Shown piece by piece: positions 35,675 to 44,103 of a stretch of DNA of 64,000 nucleotides. The notes beneath the pieces are model-generated. The model saw only the letters and a list, made by a program, of their open reading frames with translations. It did not search any database and had not been told where the DNA came from. The position numbers were made by a program, and so were the translations under genes. Source of the stretch: Peribacillus sp. ACCC06369 (GTDB lineage: Bacteria > Bacillota > Bacilli > Bacillales > DSM-1321); assembly GCF_030348945.1 (NCBI RefSeq), contig NZ_JAUCEN010000002.1, positions 3,038,001 to 3,102,000 of the forward strand, written 5' to 3'. Each line of letters starts with the position of its first letter. The first letter of the stretch is position 1.

Positions 35675-36428
35675 ATGAAGTGGAAGATTGCCTGCATTCA
35701 AATGGATATTGCCTTCGGGCAACCAGATATCAATTTTCAGGTTGCAGAACAATGGATGGAAAAAGCAGCAATGTCCAAACCCGATATGGTTATTTTACCA
35801 GAGCTTCGGACAACAGGATACGACTTGACCAGGTTAAATGAGATTGCTGATGAAGAAGCAGAAAAAACGATTGAATGTTTAAAAGATCAGGCAAAGAAAC
35901 ACCAGTTTCACATAATTGGGGGTTCCGTTGCCAAAAGAGCAAGCAAGGGCATCTATAACAACATGATCATCATCAATAAGCATGGAAATCTCATTAAACA
36001 ATATGATAAGCTTCACTTATTTCAGTTAATGGATGAACATCATTTCCTGCAGCCAGGTGAAAAAGATGGTTAATTTACTCTTGATGAAAAAATATGTGCT
36101 GGATTCATTTGTTATGACATTCGTTTTCCTGAATGGCAGCGAGCCCATACCGTTCAAGGCGCCGAAGTTCCGTGCTTTTGTAACTTTATTGAAGTCCAAG
36201 GTGCCTGTCAAGAGTTCGTTTGCTTCTCCGGATTCACCTATGATATTCCCCCATGGATCAATAATCAAGGAATATTATTGACATCCGAACCTGAACGGTT
36301 AACGGCTACAACATATGATTGGTTCTCAATGGCACGGCTAATCAATAAGGCTCTCCAGTGATCGAGTCTGGGCTTTGGCCATGAACAAAATACCCGTATT
36401 CGAAGATAGTCGGCCGGATTATTATTAA
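35675..36428 (+). pseudogene. mtnU: Disrupted mtnU (carbon-nitrogen hydrolase)
   Basis: The N-terminus is intact (MKWKIACIQMDIAFG, VILPELRTTGYDL, HLFQLMDEHHFLQPGEKDG), but TAA at 36071-36073 interrupts it. The same frame continues FTLDEKICAGFICYDIRFPEW to QRAHTVQGAEV, holding the catalytic cysteine. From about 36170 to 36382 the rest of the gene is on the opposite strand: PKPRLDHWRALLISRAIENQ and IIDPWGNIIGESGEANELL. After 36384 the plus strand resumes with the native C-terminus, KIPVFEDSRPDYY and a stop. So an internal segment is inverted, with about 13 bases lost in the inverted part and a few codons at the left junction. The nitrilase-like enzyme cannot be made. Confidence 0.9.
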
Positions 36429-36436
36429 TTTCCCCA

Positions 36437-36466
36437 TTGACAAACTATTTAAAAAGTTGATATTAT
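36437..36466 (+). promoter_or_regulatory. Sigma-A promoter of mtnKA
   Basis: TTGACA (36437-36442) and TATTAT (36461-36466), 18-base spacer, about 35 bases before the S-box aptamer. Confidence 0.75.
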
Positions 36467-36499
36467 TTTCCCGAAGATTAAAATTTCAGAAAACATATA

Positions 36500-36701
36500 C
36501 TCTTATCAAGAGCAGGCTGAGGGATAAAGGCCCTATGAAGCCCAGCAACCGACTGTAATACCATTGTGAAATGGGGCGGATTCACCGCCGGATTATAAAA
36601 TCCACAGAGCACGGTGCTAATTCCACCAGAATTCATTTTCTGGAAGATAAGAGGTCCGAAGCCAAAACTTCTGCCTCTTTCTATATGAAAGAGGCTTTTT
36701 T
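36500..36701 (+). promoter_or_regulatory. SAM-I (S-box) riboswitch upstream of mtnKA
   Basis: CTCTTATCAAGAGCAGGCTGA, GGGATAAAGGCCC, GAAGCCCAGCAACCGACTG, GCACGGTGCTAATTC and the closing GATAAGAG form the aptamer (36500-36654). GCCTCTTT/GAAAGAGGC (36673-36695) with a T6 tract is the terminator. Controls mtnK and mtnA by SAM. Confidence 0.95.
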
Positions 36702-36731
36702 ATTCTTATTTTGAATCTGGAGGGGAAAAGA

Positions 36732-37934
36732 ATGACTCAAAACCATTCAAATTTTAAGAGATTGACAAACGAAACTGCTATAACCCTTGCAAAAAAACTT
36801 GGGTTGGTCAATGCGGATGCAAGTTTAAACTGTAAAGAAATCGGCGATGGAAATTTAAATTATGTTTTTCATATTACAGACACAGTCACAAACAAAGGAA
36901 TAATAATCAAACAAGCTGTCCCTTATGCCAAGGTACTTGGTGAAAGCTGGCCACTGACATTGAAAAGGGCATCCATTGAAGCGAATGCACTGATTCATTT
37001 CAGAAGCTATTGCCCCGAATTCGTACCGCAAGTCTATTATTCGGATGAACAGCTTGCCATCACAGTCATGGAAGATTTATCGCACTTGAAAATCGTTAGA
37101 AAAGGCTTGATCGATGGCGATCAATATCCATTGCTTTCACAGCATATTGGTGAATATGTAGCGAAGACGGCATTTTATACATCAGATTATCATTTAGAAC
37201 CATCCGCGAAAAAGGAAGTGGCCCGACATTTCACGAATCCGGAACTCTGCAAAATCACTGAGGTCTTTATTTTCACGGATCCATTTTTTGAGGAACTTCC
37301 GGGAGATTTCGAGCTGGAATTGACTGATGCCGCCAAAAATATTTGGAATGATCAAGAAGTGATACTTGAGGTCGCTAAGCTGAAACAAAGCTTTGAAACC
37401 GAGCAGGAAGCCTTGCTTCATGGAGATTTACATACTGGAAGTATTTTTGCAAGTGAAACTGAAACAAAGGTTATTGATCCGGAATTCGCTTTTTATGGGC
37501 CCGTTGGTTTTGACCTTGGTCAATACACCGCCAACCTTCTCTTTCAGGCAATTACACGAAATGGCGCTGGAAAGGAAGAGATTTTCTCACACCTTCATGA
37601 ATTTTGGAATGCCTTTGAAGAAACTTATACCGAATTATGGGAAGGCCAAAATAAAAGCCCATTCCGCCATGTGAAAGGTTATCTGCCTTATTTACTGACA
37701 AAATTCAAAAAAGATGCATTCGGTTTTGCCGGCTGTGAACTGATTCGACGAACCATTGGCCTTTCCCATGTTGCCGATTTAAACGTCATTGAAAATAAAG
37801 ATACAAGGATCGCTGCCAAAACGGCAACATTGGAAATTGGTGCATTTTTAATTAAAAAACGGGAAGAATTGGATGTTCCAGCTGTCATTGAAGCGTTGAA
37901 GCAACGTACACTGCCATCTTATTCAACCCTTTAA
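36732..37934 (+). CDS. mtnK: S-methyl-5-thioribose kinase
   Basis: 400 residues, protein-kinase-like fold. Phosphorylates methylthioribose at the C1 position, using ATP. Motifs: [13 protein letters not shown] (glycine-rich loop region), IIIKQAVPY, catalytic [11 protein letters not shown] and [17 protein letters not shown]. The ATG at 36732 is chosen because GGAGGGG lies just upstream; the frame starts 21 bases earlier at a TTG inside that region. First gene of the mtnK-mtnA operon. Confidence 0.96.
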   Translation: MTQNHSNFKRLTNETAITLAKKLGLVNADASLNCKEIGDGNLNYVFHITDTVTNKGIIIKQAVPYAKVLGESWPLTLKRASIEANALIHFRSYCPEFVPQVYYSDEQLAITVMEDLSHLKIVRKGLIDGDQYPLLSQHIGEYVAKTAFYTSDYHLEPSAKKEVARHFTNPELCKITEVFIFTDPFFEELPGDFELELTDAAKNIWNDQEVILEVAKLKQSFETEQEALLHGDLHTGSIFASETETKVIDPEFAFYGPVGFDLGQYTANLLFQAITRNGAGKEEIFSHLHEFWNAFEETYTELWEGQNKSPFRHVKGYLPYLLTKFKKDAFGFAGCELIRRTIGLSHVADLNVIENKDTRIAAKTATLEIGAFLIKKREELDVPAVIEALKQRTLPSYSTL

Positions 37935-37948
37935 AAGGAGACCTGCAC

Positions 37949-38995
37949 ATGACTACACTAGCACCCTTACCATATTCGGTACAATGGGATGATACCCATA
38001 TTACATTATTAAATCAACAAGCCCTTCCTTCCATAACAGAATTTATTGAACTTCATTCTGTTGATGATGTATATGACAGCATATTGACATTAAAAGTTCG
38101 TGGTGCCCCAGCAATTGGACTGACGGCTGCATTTGGTGTTGCACTTGGTGCCAAACAGGAAACAACCGCTGAATTAGGGGAATTCAAGAAAAATGTAACG
38201 AGGCATATTGAAAAACTTGCTTCTTCACGGCCAACTGCAGTCAACCTTTTTTGGGCGTTAAGGAGGATGGAGAATACGTTGAAAACAGCGCAAAGCATTT
38301 CAGCTGCCAAGGAAGCACTTGTATCGGAGGCCCAAGCCATCTTTGCTGATGATGAAGAAATGTGCAGGAAAATCGGAGAACATGGTTTATCCTTATTCGC
38401 TAAAGGAGATTCCATCCTAACGCATTGCAACGCTGGAGGGATTGCCACAGCCCGTTATGGAACAGCACTGGCTCCCTTCCACCTGGCTAAAGAAAGGGAC
38501 TTTCCGCTAAAAGTGTACGCTTGTGAAACCAGGCCTGTCCTGCAAGGGGCGCGTTTGACGGCTTGGGAATTGATGCGAGCGGGGGTTGACGTCACCTTAA
38601 TTTCTGATAATATGGCCGCCCATACGATTCACCAGAAACGAATAAATGGAATTATAGTCGGGGCCGACAGGATTGCGGCTAATGGAGATACAGCCAATAA
38701 AATCGGGACATTGGGATTAGCCATATTAGCCAAGCACTTTGGTATCCCTTTTTATGTGGCGGCTCCATCAAGCACCTTCGACCTCTCTATCCAATCCGGC
38801 ACATCCATCCCGATCGAAGAACGGCATGAAGCGGAAATCACTTTTATTCAAGGTGTAAGGATTGCCCCGGAAAACGTGAAGACTTTCAATCCAGCCTTTG
38901 ATGTTACACCGAATCATCTAATTACAGGCATCATTACAGAAAACGGCATCATAACACCGGATTTCATCAAAAACATTCCTGATTTCGTTAAATGA
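37949..38995 (+). CDS. mtnA: S-methyl-5-thioribose-1-phosphate isomerase
   Basis: 348 residues, eIF2B-alpha-like fold. Converts methylthioribose-1-phosphate to methylthioribulose-1-phosphate. Family motifs [49 protein letters not shown] and [17 protein letters not shown] are all present, including the catalytic cysteine in THCN and aspartate in GADRI. AAAGGAGACC precedes the ATG. It starts 14 bases after mtnK. Confidence 0.97.
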   Translation: MTTLAPLPYSVQWDDTHITLLNQQALPSITEFIELHSVDDVYDSILTLKVRGAPAIGLTAAFGVALGAKQETTAELGEFKKNVTRHIEKLASSRPTAVNLFWALRRMENTLKTAQSISAAKEALVSEAQAIFADDEEMCRKIGEHGLSLFAKGDSILTHCNAGGIATARYGTALAPFHLAKERDFPLKVYACETRPVLQGARLTAWELMRAGVDVTLISDNMAAHTIHQKRINGIIVGADRIAANGDTANKIGTLGLAILAKHFGIPFYVAAPSSTFDLSIQSGTSIPIEERHEAEITFIQGVRIAPENVKTFNPAFDVTPNHLITGIITENGIITPDFIKNIPDFVK

Positions 38996-39014
38996 TCCAA
39001 GTTTTATTGGTGAT

Positions 39015-39052
39015 AAAAAAACGAGAAGGATTTCGTATCCGTCTCGTTTTTT
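39015..39052 (+). terminator. Terminator after mtnA
   Basis: AAAACGAGA...TCTCGTTTT hairpin with T6. Confidence 0.85.
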
Positions 39053-39170
39053 AATGAAGATCAATTATGATTATTCTTACGAGGTCTATTATGCAATAAT
39101 CTAAGTGATTCGAATCTATTCACTAATTAAATCCCGTGTTTTCGATAACAAATGATATTAGACATTCTTA

Positions 39171-40058
39171 TTATTTTGAAAAGAACTCCTGAAGTGCTTT
39201 CTTATTTTTAGTGTAGTCCATTTCCAAAACGGCTCCAGACTGGGGATATATTTCATCTCTAAAACTTCCTTCCACTGGAATCCTTAAGGTTTCAACGGTT
39301 TCCGGTGTATGGAAGACGGCTTTTGGACCCATTTCCATTATCGTTTTCAGCCCAATATCTGTATCCAAATACGAGAGCCCTTGTTCTATTATACTAGGAA
39401 GCGCTGCCATCCCTTCGAAGGTTGAGATTTGATTTATAAACGCTGTTTTTAATTGAACCATTACTTCTTGTTGACGTTCAACCCTTCCAAAATCACTTTC
39501 ATCATCATGTCTAAAACGGACATATTTCAATATTTCCTCACCATGTAAAACATTTTTGCCAGTGCTTGCTTGAATGCTCATATCATCAATAATTTCTTGA
39601 TCCACATCCACCGCTACTCCTTCAGGGGCAAGCAAGTCGACCATCTTCACAAATCCCTGAAAGTCAATTACTGCCACATGATCGACCTTGACATCAAAGT
39701 TTTCCTGTATCGTTTTCTTGAGCAGTTCCCTTCCGCCATAATAATAAGCGGCATTTATTTTGTTATATCCTGGTTTATACCCAGGGATTTTTACATAACT
39801 ATCACGCATGATTGAAGCCAGCTTCAGTTTCTCCTGCTCAGGAAAGTATTTTGCCAGTATAATCGCATCTGATCGAGATTTTTCCTCTCCCCTGGTATCA
39901 ACACCAATAAACAGAAATGTTTTCACGCTTTCCTCGTTCTCTTCTTCGGTTAGTTTTTTTTCCGTACCTGCATTTCCATTTTGTTTGGGTAAAGGGGCAT
40001 AGGTGCAGCCTGCCAGAATCAAGATCAATAGATATATGAACAGTACCTTTTCTTTCAT
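39171..40058 (-). CDS. LCP (LytR-CpsA-Psr) family protein with lipoprotein signal
   Basis: 295 residues. LCP proteins transfer undecaprenyl-linked glycopolymers, such as teichoic acids, to peptidoglycan. Signature segments: GVDTRGEEKSRSDAIIL (with the conserved Arg and Asp), SIMRDSYVKIPGYKPGYNKINA and the YVRFRHDDESDFGRVERQQ motif. Unusually for the family the N-terminus has a lipobox (ILILAGC) instead of a plain membrane anchor, so the protein is probably lipidated. It is monocistronic; GAGGTGAGGT precedes the ATG. Confidence 0.9.
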   Translation of the reverse strand: MKEKVLFIYLLILILAGCTYAPLPKQNGNAGTEKKLTEEENEESVKTFLFIGVDTRGEEKSRSDAIILAKYFPEQEKLKLASIMRDSYVKIPGYKPGYNKINAAYYYGGRELLKKTIQENFDVKVDHVAVIDFQGFVKMVDLLAPEGVAVDVDQEIIDDMSIQASTGKNVLHGEEILKYVRFRHDDESDFGRVERQQEVMVQLKTAFINQISTFEGMAALPSIIEQGLSYLDTDIGLKTIMEMGPKAVFHTPETVETLRIPVEGSFRDEIYPQSGAVLEMDYTKNKKALQEFFSK

Positions 40059-40124
40059 TACCTCACCTCATCGGAAATTTACCCATATTTTCTGCCTAAT
40101 ATTGGAATCGTATGCATTAAACGA

Positions 40125-40162
40125 CAAAAAAGCCTGCCAACGATAATCGTTGGCAGGCTTTT
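40125..40162 (-). terminator. Terminator after ctpA
   Basis: AAGCCTGCCAACGAT/ATCGTTGGCAGGCTT perfect hairpin followed by T6 on the minus strand. Confidence 0.92.
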
Positions 40163-40175
40163 CGGGCAAAATCAT

Positions 40176-41660
40176 TTATTTGATTTCTTTCTTTAATACT
40201 TCTACTGCTTTTTTAACTTGAGTGTCGTTTTTAAGGATTTTCTCCCGGATGACCTGCATCAATTTAACGGTAGTATCGTCTTTTATAGTGCCGGTTTCTT
40301 TAATTTTTTGTTCCCTTTGGAATGCTGTTACCGCATTTTTTGTTGCTTCATCAAAGAATCCATCTATCTTCCCTGGATCATGTCCTGCTTCCTTCAACAT
40401 CTCTTCAGCAGCTTTCACTTCACTTGAAGAATCCGATGCTTTCAATTCCTTATCAGGCGAAATGTACGGAAGGTTGGCATAATCAGGAAGCTTCACATTA
40501 ATATCAGGCTTGATCCCTTTTTTATGAATCCAATTGCCTTCAGGCGTCAACCATTTAGCTGCCGTGTATTTGAAGTTGGATCCGTCTTCAAAGTCTTGGG
40601 CAGTCTGAACGGTCCCTTTGCCAAATGATTTGACACCAATCAAAGGAATGTCTGCTGATTCACTGACAGCCGCTGCAACAATTTCAGAAGCGCTGGCACT
40701 TCCATCATCAATCAACACGACTACCGGGATCTTCAGCTCTCCATCATTCTTCGATTTATAGACATCTTTTTTCCCGCTTCGTTCCTCAACTTGAAGGACC
40801 ACTTCCCCATTAGGTATGAACAGGCTTGCCATTTCTATTGCTTGGTCAAGCAGTCCCCCTGGGTTTCCACGCAAATCCAATACCAGACCCTTCATATCCT
40901 TCTTCGACATTTCTTCAAGCGCCGTTTTCAGCTCTTGAACTGTATGTTCGGAAAAACTGGTCACTTGGATTTTTGCAACTCCATCATCAAGCATTTCCGC
41001 ATAGACTGTTTCAATCGGAATTGTGTCACGTTTAATGGTGAGTTCAATCGGTTCCGATTCACCAGCTCTTGAGATGGATAAATTCACTTTCGTTCCCTTT
41101 TCGCCCCTGATTTTCAGGACAGCTTCAGAAGAGCTCAGTCCTTCAACGCTTTTACTGTCGACACTTAAAATGATGTCATTCGGTTTTACACCCGCTTTTT
41201 CGGCTGGTGACCCTTTTATCGGTGAGACGACCATGATTTTTCCATCCTGTTCCTGAATTTCAGCACCGATTCCTTCAAAAGATGAAGAGATGCTCTCATG
41301 GAAACTCGATGCTTCCTTCTTATCCATATAGGCAGAGTAGGGGTCATCCAATGATTTGATCATTCCATTAATTGCCCCGTCAACCAGCTTGTCTTGATCA
41401 ATCTCTTCATAATAGTTATCTTTTATCGTATCGTATGTAGAATACAGCTTTTCAAATTCCGAATGTTTATCCGGTGCTATTGACTCTACTTTTTCATTTC
41501 CAAAGGTCAAGGCTATTGTAGTAATCCCTGCAGTTAGAAATATGACTAGGAAAATCCCCATAATGAACGTAAACTTCTTTATTTTAATGAATTTCCCTGC
41601 CTCTTTTGGCTGTTGTTGATTTTCTTCTTCCACTGAAGCCTCACCACTTTCATTCTTCAT
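40176..41660 (-). CDS. ctpA: Carboxy-terminal processing protease (S41, PDZ, PG-binding)
   Basis: 494 residues. Membrane-anchored serine protease (TM near 29-50) with a PDZ domain (about 115-185), S41 catalytic domain and C-terminal peptidoglycan-binding domain (about 420-485). The catalytic Ser near 320 is in DDGSASASEI and Lys near 346 is in SFGKGTVQ. Neighbouring deoD fits B. subtilis ctpA context rather than ctpB. The ATG at 41660 has no good ribosome binding site; a GTG at 41633 has GGTGAGG before it and may be the real start, shortening the protein by nine residues. Confidence 0.92.
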   Translation of the reverse strand: MKNESGEASVEEENQQQPKEAGKFIKIKKFTFIMGIFLVIFLTAGITTIALTFGNEKVESIAPDKHSEFEKLYSTYDTIKDNYYEEIDQDKLVDGAINGMIKSLDDPYSAYMDKKEASSFHESISSSFEGIGAEIQEQDGKIMVVSPIKGSPAEKAGVKPNDIILSVDSKSVEGLSSSEAVLKIRGEKGTKVNLSISRAGESEPIELTIKRDTIPIETVYAEMLDDGVAKIQVTSFSEHTVQELKTALEEMSKKDMKGLVLDLRGNPGGLLDQAIEMASLFIPNGEVVLQVEERSGKKDVYKSKNDGELKIPVVVLIDDGSASASEIVAAAVSESADIPLIGVKSFGKGTVQTAQDFEDGSNFKYTAAKWLTPEGNWIHKKGIKPDINVKLPDYANLPYISPDKELKASDSSSEVKAAEEMLKEAGHDPGKIDGFFDEATKNAVTAFQREQKIKETGTIKDDTTVKLMQVIREKILKNDTQVKKAVEVLKKEIK

Positions 41661-41825
41661 GACGATATAAACGGTTTCTTTCTATTTTATCAGTTTTCAT
41701 GCCAATCGAAAAATAATAGTTATCAAAAATAACAACTTACTGATCATATGTATTTTTTAACCCTTCGCAAACGTTAAATCTAGGGTACCCCTTAAGGCGA
41801 GACATTACAAAAATGCGGATACCAA

Positions 41826-41877
41826 GGAATAAATGAGCCTGTATCCCACCCTTCATTATACAGCATCATTTATTCCT
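41826..41877. repeat. Inverted repeat between ctpA and deoD
   Basis: GGAATAAATGA (41826-41836) and TCATTTATTCC (41867-41877) are perfect arms, with an inner CTGTAT/ATACAG pair. Probably the deoD transcript end, although no T tract follows. Confidence 0.6.
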
Positions 41878-41907
41878 GGTCACCCGCCTGTCATTAACAT
41901 CCAATTA

Positions 41908-42612
41908 TCAGTCTTGGATAGCTGCTTCCAATGCCACTTCAACCATTTCGTTAAAAGTTGACTGGCGCTCATCCGACGTCGTTTCCTCACCGGTTAAAAT
42001 GTGATCGGAAATGGTTAATACTGATAAAGCTTGGCGTCCAAATTTAGCAGCAAGCGTGTATAGGGCCGCTGATTCCATTTCTATCGCAAGGATTTGGTAT
42101 TTTGCCCATTTTTCCAATTCACTATTATCGTTATAAAACTGATCGGCCGTAAATACATTCCCGACCTTCAATTGCAAGCCCTTAGCCGTGCCCGCGTCAT
42201 AAGCTTTTCTTAGTAATTCGAAATCCGCGGTTGGAGCAAAGTCCACCCCGCCGAAAGTCATGCGGTTCATTTGCGAGTCGGTGGAAGCACTCATTGCAAG
42301 GATTACATCCCTGACCTTTACGTCTTTTTGGATGGCTCCTGCAGTTCCAACGCGAATCAGCTTCTGAACATTATAGCTATTCATCAATTCATTTACGTAG
42401 ATGGAAATGGATGGAACACCCATGCCTGTGCCTTGGACGGAAATTCTTTTCCCTTTATATGTCCCTGTGTATCCAAACATATTCCGAACTTCATTGTAAA
42501 GTTTTGCATCCTCTAAAAATGTTTCAGCAATATATTTTGCACGCAATGGGTCTCCAGGTAGTAAGACCGTTTCTGCAATTTCATTTTCTTTTGCACCAAT
42601 ATGTACGCTCAT
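41908..42612 (-). CDS. deoD: Purine-nucleoside phosphorylase (DeoD type)
   Basis: 234 residues, hexameric class. Splits purine nucleosides with phosphate to base and ribose-1-phosphate. Motifs [41 protein letters not shown] and [15 protein letters not shown] are typical, including the phosphate-binding and base-binding residues. GGAGGAAATAGTTG precedes the ATG. It lies beside ctpA and yozD as in B. subtilis. Confidence 0.97.
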   Translation of the reverse strand: MSVHIGAKENEIAETVLLPGDPLRAKYIAETFLEDAKLYNEVRNMFGYTGTYKGKRISVQGTGMGVPSISIYVNELMNSYNVQKLIRVGTAGAIQKDVKVRDVILAMSASTDSQMNRMTFGGVDFAPTADFELLRKAYDAGTAKGLQLKVGNVFTADQFYNDNSELEKWAKYQILAIEMESAALYTLAAKFGRQALSVLTISDHILTGEETTSDERQSTFNEMVEVALEAAIQD

Positions 42613-42773
42613 ACAACTATTTCCTCCTTAACTTGTGGTTGGAATGATATACAAAAACTACTATACCATATCAACCACAAGTTAGGAAAATTGAACCTTA
42701 TCCAATAACCAACCTGATTAGGAAACTGGAAATCGTGAAAAGACTTTTGGCACCCCTCCTCAGAACCGCAAAC

Positions 42774-42802
42774 AAAACGGCGGAGGCCCGCCGTCTTTTT
42801 TT
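42774..42802 (-). terminator. Terminator after yozD
   Basis: ACGGCGG/CCGCCGT hairpin with T7 on the plus strand and TTTTG on the minus strand. The only upstream gene on the minus strand is yozD. Confidence 0.65.
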
Positions 42803-42853
42803 AATTGTTTTTAAAATTAAGGGAAAGGAAGCTGGTAACCGTCTTATGACTGG

Positions 42854-43024
42854 TTACTCATCGACTTCTTCATCAATTATGCATTTTTCAAGAAGATATT
42901 CGAATGTGATGTCAGCAAGATCTTCAACTTCAGCTTCTGTTGGAAGATAGCCCCGTCTTATCAATTCTTGAAAAAAGAATTCCGCTATCTCTTCTGTATC
43001 AATAAAAACCTCAATTTCTCGCAA
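42854..43024 (-). CDS. yozD: YozD family small protein
   Basis: 56 residues, TTG start with AAGGGGGCGATGAT before it. The sequence REIEVFIDTEEIAEFFF, ELIRRGYLPTEAEVEDLADI and TFEYLLEKCIIDEE matches B. subtilis YozD closely. Acidic, helical, soluble; function unknown. In B. subtilis it is next to yodN, as here. Confidence 0.88.
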   Translation of the reverse strand: MREIEVFIDTEEIAEFFFQELIRRGYLPTEAEVEDLADITFEYLLEKCIIDEEVDE

Positions 43025-43203
43025 ATCATCGCCCCCTTATTTAAAGGTCTATGAATGTGTAGAGACAAATATGCCAGTAAGGCATCCCTTAATGGAAAAT
43101 CATATGAAGGGCCTATATTTACCATGTTCCATTGGTGGCCAATTTGAATGGTAGCTTTTTTAGGTAATTTGGAAATTGCCCTTTAAAAGTTTGGGATACC
43201 TTT

Positions 43204-43911
43204 TCACTTCGTTTGCTTCTTTTTATGATCTGGATAAATTTCCTCTGCAGCTTTTTCAATTTTAGCAAGGGCGATCTTCATGATATGACGATATTCATCA
43301 TCGCCAAAATGTTCGTAGAGCTTACAATAATCATTATATAAATCCAACAGTCCATCAATCATTTCCTTTTTTTCATTTTTTGTCATTGTCATTTCTCGCT
43401 CACCTTTACCAGGGTTGTATTGTTTAGCAATGATAGCAAGCTCATTATTCTTTTTAGGAAGGAGCAGGCCCAACTTTTTAATGATCCCATCTGCACGTTT
43501 AGCATCGGCTATCAGAGTCAGTTCTTCTTCATGCGCTTCAAGCCATTCACCATCCGAAATTCTTGATAACTCATAGATTACATCCTCCCAGGCATTTTCC
43601 TTATAGCGCCAAATTTCCGTTCGATAGCCGATAATCTTGAAATAATCCTGTTCATATCCATCCACCTGGACCAAGTCACCTAATAAATATTTATATTCAA
43701 TGTCGATTTGTTCTTTTGGATAAAGGATTTCTCCTTCGTATTCATTTATCGATTGCAATGTTTTTTCAATATAAAGACCTTCACTATAGTTCACTTCATA
43801 CACATAAGCACCATCGAGAAATTTAACATCGGTTATATTCCCGACTGTCCCATACATTGTTATTACGACTGTATCGCCTAATTTAAATTTCGGCTGTTTT
43901 TTTTTGCCCAT
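43204..43911 (-). CDS. yodN: YodN family protein
   Basis: 235 residues, soluble, no named enzymatic motif. The N-terminal half has beta-rich KOW/SH3-like features (KFKLGDTVVITMYGTVG, LLGDLVQVDGYEQDYFKI) and the C-terminal half is helical and charged. Position between yozD and the kinase/yozE region matches B. subtilis yodN. The ATG at 43911 is used because GGGGGATG lies before it; the in-frame ATG at 43920 overlaps that site. Function unknown. Confidence 0.8.
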   Translation of the reverse strand: MGKKKQPKFKLGDTVVITMYGTVGNITDVKFLDGAYVYEVNYSEGLYIEKTLQSINEYEGEILYPKEQIDIEYKYLLGDLVQVDGYEQDYFKIIGYRTEIWRYKENAWEDVIYELSRISDGEWLEAHEEELTLIADAKRADGIIKKLGLLLPKKNNELAIIAKQYNPGKGEREMTMTKNEKKEMIDGLLDLYNDYCKLYEHFGDDEYRHIMKIALAKIEKAAEEIYPDHKKKQTK

Positions 43912-44080
43912 AAGAGACATCCCCCAATATGGTCCTTATCGTTTGATTAGTAAATTATATGCATAAACAAACATGGAGGTTAATGGAAATGAGAGGGCAT
44001 TTTACTCATTTAGATAAGGAACTTGCCCATTTATTAAAGGGCAACGAAAAACCTTGTTCCTCATTTATCTACAACCAAAA

Positions 44081-44103
44081 ACCGTCTCATTTAATGAGAC
44101 GGT
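44081..44103 (-). terminator. Terminator overlapping the end of the kinase gene
   Basis: ACCGTCTCAT/ATGAGACGGT hairpin followed by TTTTTGG on the minus strand; the stop codon is in the loop. Confidence 0.8.

Noticed and set aside
36026-36268. Open minus-strand frame with IIDPWGNIIGES
   Set aside because: It is the inverted internal segment of mtnU, not a separate gene.
42985-43125. 46-codon minus frame overlapping the yozD start
   Set aside because: Protein-like wording (SYDFPLRDALLAYLSLH) but no good ribosome site and it overlaps yozD in another frame.
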